Part shown: positions 1 through 4,710 of the stretch, piece by piece
Position numbering within the stretch: position 1 is the stretch's first letter
Layout of the letters: each line of letters opens with the position of its first letter
Origin: Acidimicrobiaceae bacterium
GTDB taxonomy: Bacteria > Actinomycetota > Acidimicrobiia > Acidimicrobiales > UBA8190
Reading direction: 5' to 3'
DNA: 6,176 nt
Assembly (NCBI GenBank): GCA_003453695.1
Contig: DMNK01000120.1
Location: 534-6,709 of the forward strand
Program-made: the position numbers and the translations under genes
The notes under the pieces: model-generated
The model's input: the letters and a program-made list of their open reading frames with translations, nothing else
What the model was told of the DNA's origin: nothing
Databases searched by the model: none

Positions 1-412
1 AGCCGAACATCATCCCCTGGTCCCCGGCGCCTTGGGCGTTGAGCTGATCCTCGCCTCCGGAGCCGGTGCGCACCTCGTGGGCGGCGGTGACGCCCTGGGC
101 GATGTCGGGCGACTGCTCGTCGAGCGCCACCATGACCCCGCAGGTGTGGCCGTTGAACCCGTGGGCGTCGGACTCGTAGCCGATGTCGCACACCACGGCG
201 CGCACCAGGGACGGGATGTCGACGTAACAGGACGTCGAGATCTCGCCCGCCACGACCACCAAACCGGTGGTGAGCATGGTCTCGCAGGCGACGCGCGCCC
301 GGGGGTCCTGTTCCAGCACGGCGTCGAGCACCGAGTCGGAGATCTGGTCGGCCATCTTGTCGGGGTGGCCCTCGGTCACCGACTCCGACGTAAAGGTGTA
401 ACGCGCCGTCAT
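1..412 (-). CDS. metK: S-adenosylmethionine synthetase, N-terminal 137 residues (3' end outside window)
   Basis: MetK makes S-adenosylmethionine from methionine and ATP, releasing phosphate and pyrophosphate, in the cytosol. It supplies the methyl donor for the cell. The gene runs off the left edge, leaving about a third of the usual ~385-400 residues. The N-terminus carries [13 protein letters not shown] (7-19), with His16 and Asp18 matching the catalytic His and Mg-binding Asp. CET (43-45) holds the potassium-site Glu, GEISTS is at 56-61, and QSPDIAQGV at 100-108. The MetK signature [10 protein letters not shown] (128-137) is cut by the window edge. The start ATG at 412 has GAGGAGG (418-424) five nt upstream and sits 36 nt after the coaBC stop. 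The short gap contains no clear hairpin, so metK is probably in the same operon. Confidence 0.97.
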   Translation of the reverse strand, partial: MTARYTFTSESVTEGHPDKMADQISDSVLDAVLEQDPRARVACETMLTTGLVVVAGEISTSCYVDIPSLVRAVVCDIGYESDAHGFNGHTCGVMVALDEQSPDIAQGVTAAHEVRTGSGGEDQLNAQGAGDQGMMFG

Positions 413-448
413 GGCACCCTCCTCGTTGCCCGCACCTGCGCCCAGGCG

Positions 449-1699
449 TCAGTCCCGGGACGGCAGGCGAGCCGCCACGGCATCGAGAACGGCCTCGGCC
501 ACTGCTTCCTTCGACGTGAGCCCGATCTCCCGGCAGCTGCCGTCGGCTCCAAGGATGGTCACGGCGTTGGTGTCGTGGTCAAATCCGACCCCCGGTGCCG
601 CCACGTCGTTGGCCACCAGAACGTCCACGCCCTTGGCCTCGAGCTTGGCCCGGGCTCGGGAGCGCACGTCGTGGGTCTCGGCGGCGAAACCCACCAGCAC
701 CTGGCCGCCACGGCGCCGGCGCGCCAGCTCCGTCAGGATGTCGGGCGTCGGCTCCAGGACGAGGTCGGGCACACCATCGGCCTTGGTCAGCTTCACCGAG
801 GCCGGTGCCTTGGGCCGGAAGTCGGCCACGGCCGCCGCCATCACCACGACGTCGGCGTGGGCGGCTGCCTCCAACACGGCCTGCTCCATGGAAGCGGCGC
901 TCTCCACCCGCACCACGCCGATCGACGGCGACACCGGCCGGTCGGTGGTGGTGACGAGGGTCACCAGCGCCCCACGGCGTGCCGCCGCCTCGGCCACGGC
1001 GTGGCCCTGCTTGCCCGAGGAGCGGTTGGTGATGAAGCGCACCGGGTCGATGGCTTCACGAGTCCCTCCCGCCGTCACCACCACCCGGTGCCCGGCCAGG
1101 TCCCCGCCCGGGCCCGTCTCCTGCGCCCCGAGCACCAGCGCCACGGCGCCGAGGATGTCCTCGGGCCCGGCCAGCCGCCCCGGTCCCACGTCACCGCCGG
1201 CCAGGACCCCTTCGGCCGGGGGGACGACCGTGACGCCCCGCCGGCGCAGCAGCTCCAGGTTGTCCTGGACGGCAGGGTGCTCCCACATCTCGCTGTGCAT
1301 GGCCGGGCACACCACGACCGGGGCGCGCGTGGCCAGGACCGTGGCCGTGAGCAGGTCGTCGGAGATCCCGTGGGCGTAGGCCCCGATGAAGCGGGCCGTG
1401 GCCGGGGCCACCACCACGACGTGGGCCCGCTGGCCGAGACGGGTGTGGGGAATCGGCTCAGGGGCGTCCCACAAGCTCCGGCGCACCGGCTCCGACGCCA
1501 GCGCCGACAAGGTGACCTCGCCGAGAAAGCGCGTGGCGTCATCGGTCATGACCGGCGCAACGTGCGCGCCCGCCTCCACCAGCCGGCGGCACAGCTCGGC
1601 CGCCTTGTATGCGGCGATGCCGCCCGTCACCCCGAGGACGACGTATCGCCCCGACAGCGGCGGCGGCCGGTGCTCTTCGTCCCCGGCCTCCAGGGACAC
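449..1699 (-). CDS. coaBC: Bifunctional phosphopantothenoylcysteine decarboxylase / phosphopantothenate-cysteine ligase
   Basis: CoaBC carries out two steps of coenzyme A synthesis. CoaB joins 4'-phosphopantothenate to cysteine using CTP, and the FMN-dependent CoaC decarboxylates the product to 4'-phosphopantetheine. The 416-residue length is normal. The CoaC domain (~18-190) shows LGVTGGIAAYK (22-32), His85 in IPHTRLG (equivalent to catalytic His75 of E. coli Dfp), APATA (98-102), PAMHSEMW (132-139) and AGGDVGPGRL (167-176). The CoaB domain (~200-416) shows TAGGTREAIDPVRF (209-222), NRSSGKQG (225-232), AAAVADF (288-294), VGFAAETHD (336-344), ANDV (363-366) and FDHDTN (373-378). Residue 135 is His where E. 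coli has Asn, and residue 168 is Gly where E. coli has Cys158. The start is GTG 1699, 14 nt after the rpoZ stop, with a weak Shine-Dalgarno; no other standard start precedes the FMN motif. Confidence 0.97.
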   Translation of the reverse strand: MSLEAGDEEHRPPPLSGRYVVLGVTGGIAAYKAAELCRRLVEAGAHVAPVMTDDATRFLGEVTLSALASEPVRRSLWDAPEPIPHTRLGQRAHVVVVAPATARFIGAYAHGISDDLLTATVLATRAPVVVCPAMHSEMWEHPAVQDNLELLRRRGVTVVPPAEGVLAGGDVGPGRLAGPEDILGAVALVLGAQETGPGGDLAGHRVVVTAGGTREAIDPVRFITNRSSGKQGHAVAEAAARRGALVTLVTTTDRPVSPSIGVVRVESAASMEQAVLEAAAHADVVVMAAAVADFRPKAPASVKLTKADGVPDLVLEPTPDILTELARRRRGGQVLVGFAAETHDVRSRARAKLEAKGVDVLVANDVAAPGVGFDHDTNAVTILGADGSCREIGLTSKEAVAEAVLDAVAARLPSRD

Positions 1700-1713
1700 G
1701 ACGATGCCGCCGC

Positions 1714-2076
1714 TCAGGCCCCGGGGCCGGCGTCGTCGGAGTCGGCCGGCACGCTGGCGGCGCCGGCGTCGGCGACCGCCTCCAGGGTGTTCTCGCCGCC
1801 CTCGCCCTCAGCGGTCTCCTCGGCGTCGGGGTCGGGACGGTGGAACGTCGCCTTGGCGGCGGCGATCTCCTCGAAGGCGATCGTGAGGGGCTTGCCCGAG
1901 ACCGAGGTCACCTGAGGCGGGACGACGACCCCCAGGCCCTCGCCCAGCTGGTTGTAGTACGAGTTGATCTGGCGGGCCCGCTTGGCGGACAGGGCCACCA
2001 AGGTGAACTTGGAGTCGACTTTGTCGAGGAGCTCCTCGACGGGCGGGTCCATGAGGGTGGGGCGGCGCTGGGCCAT
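1714..2076 (-). CDS. rpoZ: DNA-directed RNA polymerase omega subunit
   Basis: Omega helps the beta' subunit fold and join the core RNA polymerase, and in some bacteria contributes to the ppGpp site. The 120-residue product begins [20 protein letters not shown], followed by the family core [17 protein letters not shown] (21-37) and [10 protein letters not shown] (38-47). [14 protein letters not shown] (62-75) is the last conserved helix. The [16 protein letters not shown] block closely matches mycobacterial omega from memory. Residues 81-120 are an acidic, probably disordered tail: 12 of 40 are Asp or Glu and none is Lys or Arg. The start is ATG 2076 with GGAAGG 7 nt upstream. It overlaps the gmk stop by one base (TGATG), which suggests reinitiation coupling. 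The same frame stays open further upstream, but that part is a shadow of gmk. Confidence 0.97.
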   Translation of the reverse strand: MAQRRPTLMDPPVEELLDKVDSKFTLVALSAKRARQINSYYNQLGEGLGVVVPPQVTSVSGKPLTIAFEEIAAAKATFHRPDPDAEETAEGEGGENTLEAVADAGAASVPADSDDAGPGA

Positions 2077-2708
2077 CAGATTCCCTTCCGGGGCTCGGCG
2101 CCGGGCTCCGCCTCGGCGCCACTGCGGTGGCGTTCCAGTATACCGGCCACCTCGGCGACGGCCCGGTCCAGGTCGTCGTTGACCACGACGTACGGGGTGA
2201 GTGCCCTGCCCTCTCGCTCTTCCAACCGGCCCTTCTCCACGCGTCGGGCCGCTTCCTCCTCGGAATCGCCCCGGGCCCGCAGTCGCTCGGCTTGGACCTC
2301 GGACGAGGGCGGCACGAGGAGGATCAACAGGGCGTCGGGATGCCGCTCGAGGACCTGCCGGGCACCCTGCAGCTCGATCTCGAGGAGGACGTCGGTGCCG
2401 GGGGGCGGGGCGGGCTTGGGCGTGCCGTAGCGGTGGCCGAGGAATTCGGCCCACTCGAGGAATTCCCCCGCCGCCAACGCCGTGTCGAAGCGGGCGTCGT
2501 CGACGAAGGTGTAGGCGTCCCGAGCCTCGCCCGGCCTCGGTGGGCGCGTGGTCCACGACCGGCTCAGCCACAGCGAAGGATCGCGTTCGACCAGTCGGGC
2601 GGCGACGGTTCCCTTTCCGGTCCCGCCGGGGCCGGAGATGATGACGATCAGCTGAAGGTCAGGTCTTGTTCGTCTGCGCCAGCAGTGCTTCGCGCTGATT
2701 GACGCCAA
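2076..2708 (-). CDS. gmk: Guanylate kinase
   Basis: Gmk phosphorylates GMP (and dGMP) to GDP with ATP, feeding GTP and (p)ppGpp pools in the cytosol. Counting from TTG 2708 (210 aa), the P-loop is GPGGTGKGT (26-34). The GMP-binding part follows with [13 protein letters not shown] (49-61), Tyr66 and [15 protein letters not shown] (83-97). EIELQGA is at 110-116, and the lid region is Arg-rich at ~142-163. VNDDL (176-180) near the end is typical. The usual P-loop Ser after GP is Gly here, a variant I believe occurs in related lineages. The start is unclear. TTG 2708 is the only standard start codon in frame before the core and lies 50 bp inside mihF with only a poorly spaced AAGG. CTG at 2651, 7 nt after the mihF stop, would begin right at the first beta strand (191 aa). 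The stop overlaps the rpoZ start as TGATG. Confidence 0.95.
   Translation of the reverse strand: MASISAKHCWRRRTRPDLQLIVIISGPGGTGKGTVAARLVERDPSLWLSRSWTTRPPRPGEARDAYTFVDDARFDTALAAGEFLEWAEFLGHRYGTPKPAPPPGTDVLLEIELQGARQVLERHPDALLILLVPPSSEVQAERLRARGDSEEEAARRVEKGRLEEREGRALTPYVVVNDDLDRAVAEVAGILERHRSGAEAEPGAEPRKGI
2137..2142 (-). promoter_or_regulatory. Candidate -10 hexamer of an internal promoter upstream of rpoZ
   Basis: On the minus strand TATACT fits the actinobacterial TANNNT consensus. It arises from the gmk codons GGT-ATA-CTG, where ATA is an unusual Ile choice in DNA this GC-rich (nearby Ile codons are ATC). Initiation about 7 nt downstream would give a leader of some 50 nt before the rpoZ ATG. 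No TTGACA-like -35 is seen at 16-19 bp spacing, so this is only a candidate. Confidence 0.22.
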
Positions 2709-2988
2709 GACCTTGGAGCCGGCGGCTCTCGCTGATGCCGACCGCTTCCATGAGCCGCCGGGCCTTCACCTTGCCGAGCCCGGGCAGCGACTCCAGCACG
2801 GAGAGGACTTTCATCTTCCCCACCGTCTCGTTCGTGTCCGCCTGGTTCAGCAACTCGGCCAGGCTCATCGAGCCCATCTTCAACTTCTCCTTGACCTCGG
2901 CCCGCTCGCGGCGGACCTTGGCGGCCTTGTCGAGCGCCGCCTGGCGCTGCTCGGGGGTGAGTGCAGGAGGTTGCGGCATGACGGTCAC
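2659..2988 (-). CDS. mihF: Actinobacterial integration host factor MihF (nucleoid-associated DNA-binding protein)
   Basis: MihF/sIHF is a small basic protein that binds DNA and shapes the nucleoid. It is unrelated to the HU-like IHF of proteobacteria, though mycobacterial MihF supports phage L5 integration. The order of parts is a basic N-terminal helix (TPEQRQAALDKAAKVRRERA), the SLAELL segment, GKMKVLSVLESLPGLGKVKA and RRLMEAVGI, which form the helix-two-turns-helix fold, then a tail with RRLQGLG and QREALL. All these parts match mycobacterial MihF from memory. Three in-frame starts compete: ATG at 3015 (ATGA overlap with pyrF, no Shine-Dalgarno), GTG at 2988 (GAGGAGG with 8 nt spacing, chosen here, 109 aa) and ATG at 2979 (AAGGTGA with 5 nt spacing, 106 aa, matching the N-terminus of homologues best). 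Position between pyrF and gmk is typical of Actinobacteria. Identity is firm; the start is not. Confidence 0.95.
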   Translation of the reverse strand: MTVMPQPPALTPEQRQAALDKAAKVRRERAEVKEKLKMGSMSLAELLNQADTNETVGKMKVLSVLESLPGLGKVKARRLMEAVGISESRRLQGLGVNQREALLAQTNKT

Positions 2989-2996
2989 CTTAGCTT

Positions 2997-3003
2997 CCTC
3001 CTC
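2997..3003 (-). promoter_or_regulatory. Shine-Dalgarno sequence for mihF
   Basis: On the minus strand this reads GAGGAGG, a strong complement to the 16S rRNA 3' end. It lies 8 nt before GTG at 2988 and about 17 nt before ATG at 2979. A second match, AAGGTGA (2991-2985), lies 5 nt before ATG 2979. If translation began at ATG 3015 both would fall inside codons (Glu-Glu-Glu, Lys-Val-Thr), so they argue for a later start. Confidence 0.6.
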
Positions 3004-3011
3004 GGAGAGGG

Positions 3012-3728
3012 TCATTTGGCAACGGTGATCGATCCGGTCACCTCGTCGAGCAACGCGGCGGCAATTCGCTCGGGCTCCTCCGCCGTGGTGACCGCCCTCC
3101 CAACTACCAGCAAATCGGCCCCCGCCGCCAGCGCGGCCGCCGGGGTGGCGGCGCGTGCCTGATCGTCGCGGGCGGTGCCCGCCGGTCGTATCCCGGGGAC
3201 GACCTTCACGAGGCCCGGCGCCACCCGGCGGGTTATTCCCAGGTCACTCGCAGCGCACACGAGCCCGCCACAGCCCGCATCGGCGGCCAGCCGGGCCCGC
3301 TCCTCCAGGACCACGGCCGGTGCCTCGGCGTCGCTCGTGAGCACGGTGACGCCGAGCACGCACGGCGCCGGGGCGCCGGCGGCGGCGGCGCCCGCCGCCA
3401 TCCCCTCCACGGCGGCGCGCAGCATGTCGATGCCGCCTTGCGTGTGGACGGTGGCGTACGCCGTTCCCAGGCCGCCCAGCACCCGGGCGGCACGGCGGAC
3501 CGTGTTGGGGATGTCGTGCAGCTTCAGATCGAGGAAGACGCGATAGCCCTCGACGGTGAGCGACGACACGGTCTCGGGACCGGCCGCCCCGAAGAGCTCC
3601 AGCCCCACCTTGGCCACGCCGAAGTAGGGACGCAGCCGGCGGGCCAGGCGGAGCGCCACCACCAAGTCGTCCAAGTCGAGCGCCAGCGCCAGTCGCTGAC
3701 GAGGATCGGCGCCTGCGTCGTCAACCAT
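3012..3728 (-). CDS. pyrF: Orotidine 5'-phosphate decarboxylase, type 1
   Basis: PyrF decarboxylates OMP to UMP, the last step of de novo pyrimidine synthesis, in the cytosol. The 238-residue length fits the short type-1 family. Visible motifs are ALALD (14-18), Lys40 in VAKVGLELF, the catalytic DxKxxD in FLDLKLHDIPNT (Asp67, Lys69, Asp72), GVTVLTS (126-132), VPGIRP (177-182), Gln190 and the phosphate-binding VVGRAVT (208-214, with Arg211). Residues 111-121 are an Ala/Gly-rich surface stretch. The ATG at 3728 has GGGAGG five bases upstream, which settles the start, and it lies inside the 3' end of pyrD (8 bp overlap). Mycobacterium and Streptomyces carry a longer type-2 PyrF with an AKRGD-type active site, so this copy suggests a different actinobacterial branch. 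The stop overlaps a possible ATGA start of mihF. Confidence 0.98.
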   Translation of the reverse strand: MVDDAGADPRQRLALALDLDDLVVALRLARRLRPYFGVAKVGLELFGAAGPETVSSLTVEGYRVFLDLKLHDIPNTVRRAARVLGGLGTAYATVHTQGGIDMLRAAVEGMAAGAAAAGAPAPCVLGVTVLTSDAEAPAVVLEERARLAADAGCGGLVCAASDLGITRRVAPGLVKVVPGIRPAGTARDDQARAATPAAALAAGADLLVVGRAVTTAEEPERIAAALLDEVTGSITVAK

Positions 3729-4710
3729 CCCCGCCTCCCACCACGACGGCCTGGCTGTCTTCGACCTCGCCCCTTCTTCCGTGCACGGCGCCCACGATGT
3801 CGCTGACCGAGCGCACGCCGTTCCGGCGGCACCAACGGGTGAGCCCGGACAGCACCCGGGCCGGGGCTCTCGGGTCGCGGAAGGTGGCCGTGCCCACCTC
3901 CACGGCGTTGGCGCCCGCCATGAGGAGCTCCACGGCGTCGACGCCCCGGGTCACCCCGCCCACGCCGACGATGCCGGCAGCGGGGAAGGCGGCTCGGGCG
4001 TCGTGCACGGCCCGCACCGCCACCGGCCGGATGGCCGGGCCCGACAGCCCGCCTCCCATGGGCCCCGACCCGAGGGCATAGGCGCGCCGGGTCGTGTCGA
4101 TGGCCATGCCGAGCACCGTGTTCACGAGCACGAGCACCTCGGCGCCGGCACCGAGGGCGGCGCCGGCCACCTCGAGCAGGGCGTCGGTGTTCGGGCTCAG
4201 CTTGGCCCAGCGCGGCACCCCGGCGCCCGCCGTCGCCGCCACCGCCTCGGCGGTGGCCGTGGGGGAATGGGCGAACATGCGGCTGCGGTCCTCCAGGTTG
4301 GGACAGCTCACGTTGACCTCGACCGCCACCACGGCCGGTGCCCCGGCCACCATGGCCGCCGCTCGCTCGAAGTCCTGCACCCGCCGCCCCCAGATGCTCG
4401 TCACCACCCGGGCGCCGCGATCGGCCAGGGCGGGGAGCTCGTCCTCGAGCCAGCGCGCCATGCCCGGGCCCTGCAGGCCGACGGAGTTGAGCATCCCGGC
4501 CGGGGTCTCGGACACCCGGGGCGCCGGGTTGCCCGGCCACGGCTCGGCCGACAGGGACTTGACCACGACGGCACCCAGTCGGGCGAGGTCCACGTACCCG
4601 GCCAGCTCGGCTCCGTGTCCCGCCGTCCCCGAGGCGGTGAGGACCGGGTTGGGGAGCGTCAACGACCCCACTGCGCTGCGGAGGTCGACCCGGCCCACAG
4701 CCGCCCTCAC
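3721..4710 (-). CDS. pyrD: Dihydroorotate dehydrogenase, class 1B catalytic subunit
   Basis: This 329-residue cytosolic FMN enzyme oxidises dihydroorotate to orotate, the fourth step of UMP synthesis. NPVLTASGTAGHG (21-33), Lys51 in VVVKSLS, Asn75 in LNSVGLQ, NVSCPN (133-138), Lys170 in AKLSPN, Asn197 in VNTVLG, GGGLSGPA (219-226) and VGTATF (272-277) form the FMN and orotate site. Cys136 as the catalytic base marks class 1; class 2 membrane enzymes use Ser. The NTVLGMAID and GGLSGPA segments resemble PyrDB of class 1B. Such enzymes usually pass electrons to NAD through an FeS/FAD partner, PyrK, which is absent from both sides here. The start is GTG at 4710, overlapping the carB stop as GTGA; GTG at 4698, preceded by GAGG, is an alternative. 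The 3' end overlaps pyrF by 8 bp. Product is certain; subclass is judged by motif from memory. Confidence 0.96.
   Translation of the reverse strand: MRAAVGRVDLRSAVGSLTLPNPVLTASGTAGHGAELAGYVDLARLGAVVVKSLSAEPWPGNPAPRVSETPAGMLNSVGLQGPGMARWLEDELPALADRGARVVTSIWGRRVQDFERAAAMVAGAPAVVAVEVNVSCPNLEDRSRMFAHSPTATAEAVAATAGAGVPRWAKLSPNTDALLEVAGAALGAGAEVLVLVNTVLGMAIDTTRRAYALGSGPMGGGLSGPAIRPVAVRAVHDARAAFPAAGIVGVGGVTRGVDAVELLMAGANAVEVGTATFRDPRAPARVLSGLTRWCRRNGVRSVSDIVGAVHGRRGEVEDSQAVVVGGGDG

Noticed and set aside
413..448. Possible terminator or promoter between coaBC and metK.
   Set aside because: The 36 bp hold a good Shine-Dalgarno for metK but no convincing stem-loop, T-run or -10/-35 pair.
32..1915. A 627-codon open frame on the plus strand, plus several other long plus-strand frames (for example 3781-5304).
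   Set aside because: They lie antisense to metK, coaBC, rpoZ, pyrD and carB, whose products are clear. Their translations are rich in His, Arg, Gly and Pro without domains, as expected for frames kept open by high GC.
2439..2465. Direct repeat GAGGAATTC, two copies 18 bp apart.
   Set aside because: It is explained by the repeated Glu-Phe-Leu in the conserved gmk segment EFLEWAEFL.
2077..2571. Upstream extension of the rpoZ frame to a 285-residue protein.
   Set aside because: The added part is Arg/Pro-rich, overlaps gmk in another frame, and the omega family begins at ATG 2076 with its own Shine-Dalgarno.
3364..3400. GC-rich inverted repeat of gcc/ggc units that could fold as a hairpin.
   Set aside because: It encodes the Ala/Gly-rich stretch 111-121 of PyrF and has no T-tract; such runs are common in GC-rich coding DNA.
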